From positions 1 through 64,000 of the forward strand of contig BOKF01000016.1 of the NCBI GenBank assembly GCA_016860845.1: a DNA stretch of 64,000 nt. Reading direction: 5' to 3'. The notes beneath the pieces are model-generated. The model did not search any database. It worked only from the letters and a program-made list of their open reading frames with translations, and was not told the DNA's origin. Below are positions 18,704 to 27,196 of this stretch, one piece after another; position 1 is the stretch's first letter, and each line of letters opens with the position of its first letter. The translations under genes were made by a program, and so were the position numbers. This DNA is from Chloroflexota bacterium (lineage in GTDB: Bacteria > Chloroflexota > Anaerolineae > 4572-78 > J111).

Positions 18704-19588
18704 CTACAAAGTAAAAATAGACATGGGAACCTCTAACACTTTTTGATGGTAAACTCCATGGCCCCAATATCCATCTTCGCCAAAAGCTTCACCATGGTCG
18801 CCAAACAGCACCACGATAGTATTTTTGGGTAATGCTTCAAGCAACTTAGGTAAACAGGAATCTAGATATTCAGCAGCCTGAATTTGAGCTTGGTGAAGCA
18901 TTTGACCGTACTCGCTATCTTCTGGGTCAAAGCGCGGTGGCCAGATCATTTTCCGGCGAGCAGTCATCCGATAGGCAACTTCGCCATAATGCATATAAGG
19001 TGTGTGAGTTTCCATAAAGTTGATGAAGGCAAAAATTTTTTTACCTCGACTTTTCTTTATAATTGAGTTCACAACTAATTCGATTTGATCCGACGCCTTA
19101 GCGTGATTCTTATAATAGAAATCTTTAAAGCCCACCCGCAAAGACTTTTTGGCAAACCAGCTTGCTCCCGCAGATCCAATTGTATAGTAACCAGAGTGAG
19201 CCAAGCCTGTTATAATATTTTCCGTATTAGCCAGGATAAAAGTATCTTCACCACGTTCTTGCTCCACAATCCTATCCCCCGTTTCGGGAAGAGCAATGAG
19301 TTGGGTTACAAATCTATTATAGTAAGGCATTGGCTCTGGGGTACAAGGAAGTATGCCGGAGAAAAAACTTTGATGCGCTGGATAAGTATATAGTGCTGGT
19401 GAATAAGCTCGATATATGGCTGAGTATTGATCCAAAACTGGAGTTTTTGCCCTGATTAATGAGTCGTAGCGGCAAGAGTCATAGGTGAGCATCACCAAAT
19501 TTGGCTTTGATTCGGGCAGTTTTGTTTTAAAAGGCGGTTTGATGCCCAAAATCTTTTTTACAACTCGCTTTAAATCTTGGATCATCAA
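18704..19588 (-). CDS. Alkaline-phosphatase-superfamily (sulfatase-fold) hydrolase/transferase, short
   Basis: 294 residues. Metal ligands of the fold are visible: VMLTYDSCRYD near the start and VVLFGDHGEAFGEDGYWGHG near the end. The usual sulfatase nucleophile motif C/S-x-P-S-R is absent. Its place is taken by YTYPAHQSFFSGILP, as in family members with a threonine nucleophile (LtaS/phosphoethanolamine-transferase relatives) or in cysteine-free sulfatase-like proteins. It may therefore add or remove a phospho- or sulfo-substituent (inference). There is no obvious membrane segment or signal peptide, and the chain stops soon after the last metal motif, so it is short for the family. Its start overlaps the flippase stop by 4 bases. 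Confidence 0.78.
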   Translation of the reverse strand: MMIQDLKRVVKKILGIKPPFKTKLPESKPNLVMLTYDSCRYDSLIRAKTPVLDQYSAIYRAYSPALYTYPAHQSFFSGILPCTPEPMPYYNRFVTQLIALPETGDRIVEQERGEDTFILANTENIITGLAHSGYYTIGSAGASWFAKKSLRVGFKDFYYKNHAKASDQIELVVNSIIKKSRGKKIFAFINFMETHTPYMHYGEVAYRMTARRKMIWPPRFDPEDSEYGQMLHQAQIQAAEYLDSCLPKLLEALPKNTIVVLFGDHGEAFGEDGYWGHGVYHQKVLEVPMSIFTL

Positions 19589-21108
19589 ATTGTTTTTCCC
19601 CGGACCAGCATTTTACTTTCAGAGGAAGCCAAAAAGCCGGCCAATAACTCCTTTACTTCACGGTAGCCCTGGAGATTAAAATAATGAACAAGGGTACCGT
19701 ACACGGCTCCCCCAAAAGCAGTTTGCGTTATCAAAAAAGCCCAATGCGGCCAGTTTACTGGTAGGAATAAGCCCAACCCCCAAACAGCCACTGCCATCAC
19801 AACTGCACAAGAAAAGATAGGCCCAAGATTACGGAGAAATTCGGCGAAAGTTAAACCGATTAATCGGCCCGCATAGGAAACATTAGGATAAAAGTTAATA
19901 AGGGAGGCAATCGTAAAACCTACGGCAACTCCCATAACGCCCCACCAAAGCCCAATGACAATCCCCAAAATTTGATTCGCCCTGAGCAAGAGGACCATTT
20001 TAAATTGTAGGTCGGCACGACCTTGAGATAAGTAAAGACCCCCGTTAAAGGTTACAATGGACTGGCTCAAACTGACTAGACAAAGGATACGCAGAATAGG
20101 AGCAACTTCTGCCCAGCGCGGGCCAAAAATAGTCAGTACAAAAGGCTCTACAAGTACAAACAGACCCAACATCAGGGGAAAGGTAATCAGGGCAATGGTA
20201 CGGGTCATTTTTAAATACAATCGTTTCACCCTGACCTTATCCTCACTGATCAGTGAAAAAGAAGGAAATATAACTCTTGAGATTACGCGTGATATATTCA
20301 GTAAGGGAAATAACATAAGTGAATAGGCCCGGATATAAATCCCCAAAGCTATAGTTCCCAAAGAGTGACCAACTAATAGATTGTCAATATTGCTGGTTCC
20401 GTAGTTAAGCAGAGACGTACCCAAAAACTTGGTACTAAAACCTAACAAATTTTTGATGGCTTGCCAGCTAAAATCGAATCCCGGACGCCAACTACTGAGA
20501 CTCCATAATAGAATAGTTACAGTCGAAGCACTGACGACGCTTTGTACGGCCAGGCTCCAGACTCCAAAGCCAGCAAAAGCCAGGCCGATTGCAACGGCCC
20601 CGGATAATCCAACACTTACCAAATCCACCACTGAAAGCCGCCGGAAATCAAGACTTTTGGTCAAGAGCGTGCGATGAATACTTCCAAGCGAGCTAATGAA
20701 CAGGCTGGCCGAAACCAGTATGGTAAGCGACGCCAAAATTGGCTCGCCATAGAAATTACCCACCCATGGGGAACCGAATATGAAAATGAGCATTAATAAA
20801 AAACCACTGGTCACATTCAACCAGAAGATAGAGGACAAATGCTGACTCTGGACATCTTGCTTCTGGATAAGCGCCGCACTGAAACCAAGATCGGTGAAAA
20901 CACCGGCAAAATTTGTTAAAATCATGACCATTGTTATCAGGCCAAATTCGCGTGGTGAGAGCAAACGAGCCAAGACGATACTGATAATGAAAGTGAGTCC
21001 CTGCCAACCGACTTGGTTAATGATACTCCAGGTAAGACCAAAGAGCGTCTTTTGACGAAACCCATCATTCCCCTCCTCTGTTTTTACTGCACCCACGATA
21101 TTTGCCAT
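19585..21108 (-). CDS. Wzx-type lipid-linked oligosaccharide flippase (MOP superfamily)
   Basis: 507 residues, about 14 membrane segments. The N-terminus has GLTWSIINQVGWQGLTFIIS and the LSPREFGLITMVMILTNFA block, typical of WzxC/polysaccharide biosynthesis proteins. It moves undecaprenyl-linked repeat units across the cytoplasmic membrane. With the priming transferase it points to Wzx/Wzy-dependent assembly in this locus, in contrast with the ABC exporter at 26.4-28.1 kb. Confidence 0.92.
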   Translation of the reverse strand: MANIVGAVKTEEGNDGFRQKTLFGLTWSIINQVGWQGLTFIISIVLARLLSPREFGLITMVMILTNFAGVFTDLGFSAALIQKQDVQSQHLSSIFWLNVTSGFLLMLIFIFGSPWVGNFYGEPILASLTILVSASLFISSLGSIHRTLLTKSLDFRRLSVVDLVSVGLSGAVAIGLAFAGFGVWSLAVQSVVSASTVTILLWSLSSWRPGFDFSWQAIKNLLGFSTKFLGTSLLNYGTSNIDNLLVGHSLGTIALGIYIRAYSLMLFPLLNISRVISRVIFPSFSLISEDKVRVKRLYLKMTRTIALITFPLMLGLFVLVEPFVLTIFGPRWAEVAPILRILCLVSLSQSIVTFNGGLYLSQGRADLQFKMVLLLRANQILGIVIGLWWGVMGVAVGFTIASLINFYPNVSYAGRLIGLTFAEFLRNLGPIFSCAVVMAVAVWGLGLFLPVNWPHWAFLITQTAFGGAVYGTLVHYFNLQGYREVKELLAGFLASSESKMLVRGKTI

Positions 21109-21134
21109 TTTGCTATAAAAACTTAGGGGGATTT

Positions 21135-21941
21135 TTAACAGCTATAACCTAATTGGTTTAACATATCTCCGGCAACAGACTGAATTATCTCACAGTCTGG
21201 GCGGCTGAGAGTAGCGATGGAACGCGGGTTCATGTTTTCAATAGGGTGAGATCGCCCGTGGATAGACCAAACCTGATCAGTTATACGGGTACCGTGACCC
21301 TTTAAGCCGATAAAATCGAGCATTTGTTGAAAAACCTCTTCGGCTGATTCGGTCAAAGTCTCATAACGAACCAATAGCTTATGCTGCAAAAAATTAAAAT
21401 CATGCAGCATAATCTCATTTGAATGCGCCCATTGTCTGGCTGCAGCTTCAATCGAACAGCCTGCTTTCTGCTTAATTCCTGCTGCAACGGCATAACCATT
21501 GCGCACGATGCCGATAAAGTGTGCATTTTCAAAGTGCTGCTGTAGCCAGCGCATCCGGGCGGTATTAGGCGGCGATTTTTCTAAAAGGATAGGCCGGTTT
21601 GGATTATTATACCGGGCACCCCATTGGCGTTTAAGCTTATTCACCTTGATATGAGACTGGCTATTTTCGTCCAGGTAAAAAAGCTCTGGTTTAATGGCCC
21701 AAAGCCGATATAATCCAACAGACTTGGGGATTAAAAGTTGATCGGTATAAACATGCCCCTCATTCGGCATGCTGCCCACCTCTGGACAACTTGCGAGGAG
21801 ATTGTGGAGCAGGGTCGTGCCGGAATTGTAACAACCAACCACAAAAACCCACTTATCCGGCTTAGGTAAAGGGCCAAAGATTCCATTAAGCTTGACCTGC
21901 AGCCGATTATTGTAGAAATCCTTAATCACCTTAAAATCCAT
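21135..21941 (-). CDS. Sulfotransferase (PAPS-dependent), second of two
   Basis: 268 residues. The phosphosulfate loop is FVVGCYNSGTTLLHNLLA and the 3'-phosphate segment is FIGIVRNGYAVAAGIKQ, followed by KLLVRYETLTE. The sequence is clearly different from the first sulfotransferase, so they likely modify different positions. The gene overlaps the upstream methyltransferase-fold gene by 16 bases. It lies near the operon head and should be coexpressed with the glycan machinery. Confidence 0.85.
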   Translation of the reverse strand: MDFKVIKDFYNNRLQVKLNGIFGPLPKPDKWVFVVGCYNSGTTLLHNLLASCPEVGSMPNEGHVYTDQLLIPKSVGLYRLWAIKPELFYLDENSQSHIKVNKLKRQWGARYNNPNRPILLEKSPPNTARMRWLQQHFENAHFIGIVRNGYAVAAGIKQKAGCSIEAAARQWAHSNEIMLHDFNFLQHKLLVRYETLTESAEEVFQQMLDFIGLKGHGTRITDQVWSIHGRSHPIENMNPRSIATLSRPDCEIIQSVAGDMLNQLGYSC

Positions 21942-22981
21942 ATTTTTGCATTCTTACCTATTCTTCGTAGCCTAGAAATCAATTTTAAGGTTGTAGGTCG
22001 AGGTATCCGGCGAAGTTTTTCCTGATAGAGGTACGCTCTAACTCTTTCCAGATGTTCTGTGTCAGCAAATATAGGCCAAGAATTCTGAATCTTCTTGAAC
22101 TCCTCAATCGCAAGCTCAATATTATCTTGATGAACCAAGAAACTTACTTTGCTCAGCAATACATTGGTTGAGCCAACCTTATCTCCATCTGCCCTCAACA
22201 AGGCGCTGGCTCGATCCAATTCTTGCAGCGTCTGGTCAGTTGGCATCGCCAGCACACTATCTTCAAATGCCTCAAGCAACTGGGGCGAAATTGCCGAAAT
22301 CAGGCGAAATGAAACAGTACTACCACCAAGCACATTATGAACCGGCTCCAAATACTGAGCCAATCTAGTCATCATAATCGGAACCCAATAAGTTCCCCAA
22401 AATTTGTAATCTTGACAGACCAGGTAAGATTTTCCCGGAACGAGAGATCCACAGAGCGTTTTGAGCAAATATCTGAGTCCCCGCCAGGATTTGGCGCCAT
22501 CAATAAAGAGAATTTTGATAGATTCACCGTTGGTAAAACCCTCGAAGAGAGGAATACGGTCAGTTTCAAGAAAGCGACGACTACTGGCTCGAAGCTCATG
22601 CTTAATCGGTTCATCCGGCAGTGCCCTTTCCCTCACTTCGACAATTTCTTCATATTCCTGAATATTTCTTAAAAAATACGACTTGAAAGAGTCACCCGGT
22701 TGAAGGGAAAGCGCCGCCCGTGCTGTCATAAATTCTCGCCAAATGAAATTGTCAAAGACATATAATCGTCGCTTGGTTTCATGCCCCGAAGCCGCCATGC
22801 CCGCCGCTAAACAAACAGTACTACCCCCGAGCCAAGGACCTATTTCAACCACAGTTCCCTCGCCAGACCACTGTGACCGACCTAGCCAATATAGATAGAG
22901 CTGCTCTTCGGGCGAAATCATCGTCGGCACAGTTTTAGGATAGTTAAATTTAGATTTTTGCCAGGTTTTGTGTTCCACCAA
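21926..22981 (-). CDS. Methyltransferase-fold protein, first gene of the polysaccharide operon
   Basis: 351 residues. A class I SAM-fold signature is visible (GTVVEIGPWLGGSTVCLAAG), followed by RRLYVFDNFIW and ILFIDGAKSWRGLRYLLK, as in Methyltransf_24/TylF-type enzymes that often methylate sugars. The C-terminal 120 residues are helical and not recognised. The frame opens at TTG 22981, with GTG at 22978 as an alternative. No strong RBS is visible. A good promoter lies about 30 bases upstream. Confidence 0.7.
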   Translation of the reverse strand: MVEHKTWQKSKFNYPKTVPTMISPEEQLYLYWLGRSQWSGEGTVVEIGPWLGGSTVCLAAGMAASGHETKRRLYVFDNFIWREFMTARAALSLQPGDSFKSYFLRNIQEYEEIVEVRERALPDEPIKHELRASSRRFLETDRIPLFEGFTNGESIKILFIDGAKSWRGLRYLLKTLCGSLVPGKSYLVCQDYKFWGTYWVPIMMTRLAQYLEPVHNVLGGSTVSFRLISAISPQLLEAFEDSVLAMPTDQTLQELDRASALLRADGDKVGSTNVLLSKVSFLVHQDNIELAIEEFKKIQNSWPIFADTEHLERVRAYLYQEKLRRIPRPTTLKLISRLRRIGKNAKIWILR

Positions 22982-23009
22982 AAACTCTTAGCCCCGGTAA
23001 GCGGCTGTG

Positions 23010-23038
23010 ATTATACTACCGAGTAAGGGAAGAAACAA
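23010..23038 (-). promoter_or_regulatory. Sigma70-type promoter for the leftward polysaccharide operon
   Basis: On the minus strand TTGTTT (23038-23033) is followed after 17 bases by TATAAT (23015-23010). It lies just downstream of the terminator of the PT-repeat gene and 30 bases before the start of the first operon gene. No internal promoter this strong was noticed over the next 17 kb of closely spaced genes. Confidence 0.6.
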
Positions 23039-23054
23039 ATGGATTTTCTATCAA

Positions 23055-23089
23055 AAAAACAGCCCCACCTAAAAGGTGGAGCTGTTTTT
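23055..23089 (-). terminator. Intrinsic terminator of the PT-repeat protein gene
   Basis: Read leftwards, AACAGCTCCACCT pairs with AGGTGGGGCTGTT (one G-U wobble) and a run of T follows. Read rightwards, the same position is an A-C mismatch, so the element is tuned to the minus strand. It separates the PT-repeat gene from the polysaccharide operon promoter. Confidence 0.85.
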
Positions 23090-23115
23090 GTTAAAAGGGT
23101 GTCTTACAGTTCTGT

Positions 23116-24966
23116 TTATTGAGAGATGCAGTTGTAGGAGCCAAGGGTATCTGATCCACTGGCCATTTTATTAAACAGGTTGGTCACTGCCGCAACCTTG
23201 CCACCGCCTGAAGCGGTAACCCGAACTGAGCCAAACCAGTTAGATGGCACGCCACCGTTCAGAGCCGCATTATTCAACCGGAAGTTAAAGCTTAAGCGTT
23301 CGCCAACGGCCAGAGTGACCGGGCTTTTGGTGGTACTAAAGCCATTTGGAGAGCCAGCACCACCTACAAACTGGACTGTAACATTCGTCGTAGCAGAGCC
23401 AACATTCTGAATTAACATTGTACTGGCTTGTGATGAGGCAGCGTAGTTTGGTAACCCGCTGATAACATAGGGGCAGAACACCGCTGAAGTAGTATTGCTG
23501 TCCGCGCGGGCGGCATAACCACCTGCGTTGGGATTTACGTTATTGATTTGGTTACCGAAGGCAATGATTGAATTTGAAGCCGGTACGGTTTCAATCTTGG
23601 CCGAACCACTCCACCCACCAGGCAGGCTGTTATCAGTACGTGGATTGATTGCGAAGACCTCATTAGGCTGAATAACGATCCCGTTCTTGGTGATTACAGG
23701 CTTCGAATTACAAGCCGAAGTGGTACAAGTGGGGTCTTTAACAAAAGTTACATTCACGGTCACGGGAGAGCCGCTCACGTTTTGGATGAAAGTAATTACA
23801 CTCAGACCATTGTTGAGCCTAAAGTGGACGTTTGACAGGAACTGGATTGCGGCTGCATCCGACTGCTTGAAACCAGGCGTATCTGACAAGTTGACCGGAG
23901 CCACCGTCCTGAAGTTGTTGTTAATCACCAAGATTTTCTTGCCTCCTTGAGAGGTAACTACAACCGGCTGTTGCAAATTATTGGTGATACCAGCGTCATC
24001 TTTGGGTACGTAGTAAAGGGTGGCATTAGGAGCAATAGTAAAGGTTCTATTAACTCCTTGAGTTACAAACAAGATATTCACAGTGGTTGCACTGGTTTCA
24101 GCATTCTGAATGGCAATTTCGCTGTTGACCTTGCCAGCCCCAACCCCCTTGTTAACATTGGGGATGAAGAACTGAGTGCCGGGACTGAAGAACCCGCCAC
24201 TATCATAAGCTTCAAATTGGTTGTACCCGCCTGCTCCCGTGCCTCCAAAGAATACCGCTGCCGCCAGAGGACTGCTGCTCTGTAGAACGCCAGAACCTTT
24301 AAGAGTCGATCCACCCGTGATACTTGAGTCGGTTGCCTGATCAACGATTCTCATCTGAAAAGCATTCAAAGTTAGGCTTGAGTTGGTACCTCGATTACCG
24401 CCGCCGCCACCAGTACTGGTACTCTCATCGTAATACGACAGGGAAAAAGTAGCGCCTGCGCCGCTCATATCCATGATTCCGACCCGAGAGGTAAAGGGTA
24501 TACTCGTCAGGGCTTGGGAACCAATCTCGCCTGCGTTTTCAAGCTCAACGGTACCGGTCACTTCAACAGTGGGTGTGACCAGCACTTCCTCGGCAGGTTC
24601 AGCGGTCGCCGTCGCCTCCTCGGTTGGTGTGACTGTTGCTTCCTCAGTGGGTTCAGCCGTCGGCTGTTCAGTCGGGGCTGTCGTCGGTTCAGCCGTCGGT
24701 TCAGCCGTCGGCTGTTCAGTCGGGGCCGTCGTCGGTTCAGTCGTCGGCTGTTCAGTCGGGGCCGTCGTCGGTTCAGTCGTCGGCTGTTCAGTCGGGGCCG
24801 TCGTCGGTTCAGCCGTCGGTTCAGCCGTCGGCTGTTCAGTCGGGGCCGTCGTCGGCTCAGCCGTTGGCTCCTGGGTCGGTTCAGCCGTCGGTTCCTGCGC
24901 CAGGGCAGAACCGCCCCCTAACGACAACATGGCCAGGATTAATAACATAGTGATTAACTTCTTCAT
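23116..24966 (-). CDS. Secreted Pro/Thr-rich repeat protein of unknown function
   Basis: 616 residues. A clear signal peptide (MKKLITMLLILAMLSLGGGS, then ALA-QE, cleavage after residue 23) is followed by about 95 residues of PTAEP/PTEQP/TTAP repeats. These form an extended, probably glycosylated linker. The remaining ~450 residues are Gly/Ser/Asn/Thr-rich with repeated beta-type segments (VTVNVTFVKD, TNVTVQFVGG), suggesting two or three related beta-sandwich modules. Three cysteines cluster at CTTSAC. No sorting motif or anchor is visible. A strong GGAGG (24980-24976) precedes the ATG. It sits between the glycan operon and the ABC exporter and may be a cell-surface or matrix protein (inference). 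Confidence 0.8.
   Translation of the reverse strand: MKKLITMLLILAMLSLGGGSALAQEPTAEPTQEPTAEPTTAPTEQPTAEPTAEPTTAPTEQPTTEPTTAPTEQPTTEPTTAPTEQPTAEPTAEPTTAPTEQPTAEPTEEATVTPTEEATATAEPAEEVLVTPTVEVTGTVELENAGEIGSQALTSIPFTSRVGIMDMSGAGATFSLSYYDESTSTGGGGGNRGTNSSLTLNAFQMRIVDQATDSSITGGSTLKGSGVLQSSSPLAAAVFFGGTGAGGYNQFEAYDSGGFFSPGTQFFIPNVNKGVGAGKVNSEIAIQNAETSATTVNILFVTQGVNRTFTIAPNATLYYVPKDDAGITNNLQQPVVVTSQGGKKILVINNNFRTVAPVNLSDTPGFKQSDAAAIQFLSNVHFRLNNGLSVITFIQNVSGSPVTVNVTFVKDPTCTTSACNSKPVITKNGIVIQPNEVFAINPRTDNSLPGGWSGSAKIETVPASNSIIAFGNQINNVNPNAGGYAARADSNTTSAVFCPYVISGLPNYAASSQASTMLIQNVGSATTNVTVQFVGGAGSPNGFSTTKSPVTLAVGERLSFNFRLNNAALNGGVPSNWFGSVRVTASGGGKVAAVTNLFNKMASGSDTLGSYNCISQ
24600..24910 (-). repeat. Tandem DNA repeats encoding the PT linker
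   Basis: A mix of 36-bp units (12 codons, TEQPTTEPTTAP) and 48-bp units (16 codons, TEQPTAEPTAEPTTAP) repeats with almost no synonymous change. Such near-identity points to slippage or recombination, so unit number should vary between strains and assemblies may collapse it. Confidence 0.85.
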
Positions 24967-25250
24967 TAGCGTTTACCTCCAAAAAGATATAATATAGGTA
25001 GATTTAGAAACTTCGCGTTTTAAGTAATCCCAGCATAGCGCAGAAAAGCCGGATTAGCAATACTACCTGTGGGTTATTTATCAAATTTCCATCTTTTTGC
25101 TGGTGTTCATCTGCTATTCTATCAGAGTAAAGTTTGAATCTGGTTTGACGAGGAATGACTCTAGAAGTATATAACCCTTGATATAGTTTGCCCTTTGCTC
25201 CAAACCTGCTAAAATTTTCTACCAAATCTTTATAATCAGGAAGACCTACT
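24967..25250. other. Divergent intergenic region, PT-repeat gene / TPR gene
   Basis: Leftwards it holds the PT-gene RBS (GGAGG) and, just before it, an AT-rich TATATT/TATAAT segment that could be its -10. Rightwards TATAAT (25231-25236) lies only 14 bases before the GTG of the TPR gene. A 73-residue minus frame in between has no support as a gene. Confidence 0.4.
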
Positions 25251-26390
25251 GTGAATCATCTTAACCCTGGAGGCAATGAGCCAAGCAGGAGCGCCTTTCT
25301 CAAAACGAAAGCCTTCATTGCTATATTGGCTATCCTCATTGCCGGTGCACTCATTGCGTTCTACCTAACCAGCAAGACGCCTGATGAAGTAGAAGCTCCT
25401 CTCCCTGCCTCCGAAGTTACAGCAACACCTCTAGCTTTGCCAATTATATCAAACTCAGCAGAGATACCCCAGTCACCGTTATCTCCGCTGAGTCCGGTCG
25501 CCGTTAGCCCAACTTCGAACCTTGCCGACCCGGACGTTTTGAACCAACTATTTGACACCGGTCTGGGATATTACGAAGCTAAAGAATACGACAAAGCCCT
25601 GGAGGCATTTAATAAAGTGCTTGCTTTGGATCCTCACTACGCCCGCGGCCTCGATGCCCGAGGCACGGTTTACAATGCCCTGGGCGACCCAGAGAAGGCA
25701 CTTGCCGACTACAACCAAGCGATCGAAGCTGATCCGCTTTATCCCCCAGCTTACTACAATCGTGGCCGCTTGTACGGTCTGCAAAAAAAATACGATGCCG
25801 CTATCGCTGATCTCCAAAAATCTATCGAACTGGCGCCTTTATTTTTCGGCTACCGGGCCAACGGCAATATTGGCCTGATCTATCACCTACAGGGCGAATA
25901 CGCTAAGGCTCTGGATGCTTTCGCCACCGCCATTTCATACGACGACTCCAAAGCCGACACCTATTATTTGAGAGGTGAAACCTACACCGCTATGGAGGAT
26001 TATGAGGCTGCTATCAGCGATTACCAGGCCGCCCTCAACCGCTTTCCCAATTATAACCAGGCTTATCAAGGCTTGGGCTATGCTTCCTACAAAATAGGTC
26101 AGCTCGACCAGGCCCAGGAGGCGCTCAACAAAGCTTTAGAGATTTCGTCCAACAGCCCGATGACCCACTTTTATCTCATGCTGGTCTACCTGGCGGCCGA
26201 TCAATTGGACCAGGCCCAAGCCGAGGTGTCTCAGGCAATGGACAACATCGGGGCTTTATCTGAAGAGGAACAATACTTCCTTTTCAAAAGAGTCTTGGCC
26301 GACCTGGAAACATTCGCCAAAGAGAATCCCGCGAAAGCCACGGACGCCAAGGCTTTGACTAATCTAATCCCCGAGCCTCAGCAGCCCTAA
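25251..26390 (+). CDS. Membrane-anchored TPR-repeat protein
   Basis: 379 residues starting at GTG, with AGGAAG 8 bases upstream. One N-terminal membrane segment (AFIAILAILIAGALIAFYL, about 22-41) is followed by a Pro/Ser-rich spacer (to about residue 95). At least six tetratricopeptide repeats come next (YYEAKEYDKALEAFNKVLAL, ADYNQAIEADPLYPPAYYNR and so on), with the usual W/LG-x-x-x-x-A-x-A-x-x pattern. TPR proteins scaffold complexes, and this one is probably extracytoplasmic. It converges with the Wzt gene and overlaps its 3' end by 4 bases. A link to polysaccharide export is possible from position only. Confidence 0.88.
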   Translation: MNHLNPGGNEPSRSAFLKTKAFIAILAILIAGALIAFYLTSKTPDEVEAPLPASEVTATPLALPIISNSAEIPQSPLSPLSPVAVSPTSNLADPDVLNQLFDTGLGYYEAKEYDKALEAFNKVLALDPHYARGLDARGTVYNALGDPEKALADYNQAIEADPLYPPAYYNRGRLYGLQKKYDAAIADLQKSIELAPLFFGYRANGNIGLIYHLQGEYAKALDAFATAISYDDSKADTYYLRGETYTAMEDYEAAISDYQAALNRFPNYNQAYQGLGYASYKIGQLDQAQEALNKALEISSNSPMTHFYLMLVYLAADQLDQAQAEVSQAMDNIGALSEEEQYFLFKRVLADLETFAKENPAKATDAKALTNLIPEPQQP

Positions 26391-27193
26391 ACCACCAATT
26401 CGTCCAACTCCGAAATTGCCTCCTTAACCGAGGTAATTTTTTGTTTGCTGTCCCAGTGATACCTGGTCCTCATCTCAGTCAGAATCTCCGCCACATCCCC
26501 TTGAGCTTGCAGCCGGCCATGTTCCAACCAGATGGCCCGCGTGCATAAACTTTCCACTGCCTCAAAATCGTGGGACACGAAGAGGATTGTCACCCCTTGC
26601 TTCTGCAACAACCGAATCCGCTCCAGGCATTTAAGTTGGAAGCTGTAATCTCCTACAGCTAAAACTTCATCCACCAAAATGATTTCCGGCTCCACGTGGA
26701 TAGCCACGGAAAAACCCAGGCGCATCTGCATCCCCGAGGAATAACTCCGTACCGGTGCATCAATAAACTCATCAATCCCGGCAAAGTCCACAATACTGTC
26801 GAACTTGCGATCCATGGCCTGACGATTCAACCCCAGAATTGACCCGTTCAGATAAATATTTTCCCGGCCCGTCAAATCAGGATGAAAGCCCGCGCCCAAC
26901 TCTAACAAAGCCGACAAGCGCCCTGCAACTCTGATTACCCCGGTGGTCGGATCAATAATCCGGCTGATCAACTTCAGGATGGTACTTTTGCCGGAGCCAT
27001 TCGCCCCTAAAACCCCAACTGTCTCTCCAGCTTTGATTGAAAAGGTCACATCCTGCAAGGCCCAGAAATGATGTCGTCCGCGCACTTCCTTGTTAAACAT
27101 GTTCACAAAAACATCTTGAAAGGCCCGCCGGGGAATCTTGAGCAACCGAAAACGCTTTGAAACATTTTCAAAGCTGATGACACTATCACTCAT
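26387..27193 (-). CDS. Polysaccharide ABC exporter ATPase (Wzt/TagH/KpsT type)
   Basis: 268 residues. Walker A GANGSGKST, signature YSSGMQMRL and Walker B EIILVDEVLAVGD are followed by the switch His in FVSHDFEAV. The stretch HHFWALQDVTFSIKAGETVG is characteristic of the polysaccharide/teichoic-acid export subfamily. No C-terminal carbohydrate-binding extension like that of O-antigen Wzt is present. It pairs with the permease encoded 3 bases upstream. Confidence 0.92.
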   Translation of the reverse strand: MSDSVISFENVSKRFRLLKIPRRAFQDVFVNMFNKEVRGRHHFWALQDVTFSIKAGETVGVLGANGSGKSTILKLISRIIDPTTGVIRVAGRLSALLELGAGFHPDLTGRENIYLNGSILGLNRQAMDRKFDSIVDFAGIDEFIDAPVRSYSSGMQMRLGFSVAIHVEPEIILVDEVLAVGDYSFQLKCLERIRLLQKQGVTILFVSHDFEAVESLCTRAIWLEHGRLQAQGDVAEILTEMRTRYHWDSKQKITSVKEAISELDELVV

Positions 27194-27196
27194 GGC

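Noticed and set aside
24473..24997. Plus-strand Val/Gly/Ser-rich frame of 174 residues
   Set aside because: Complement of the PT repeats; repetition comes from the minus-strand gene.
25004..25225. 73-residue minus frame upstream of the PT-repeat gene
   Set aside because: No RBS, odd composition, and it occupies the promoter region of two divergent genes.
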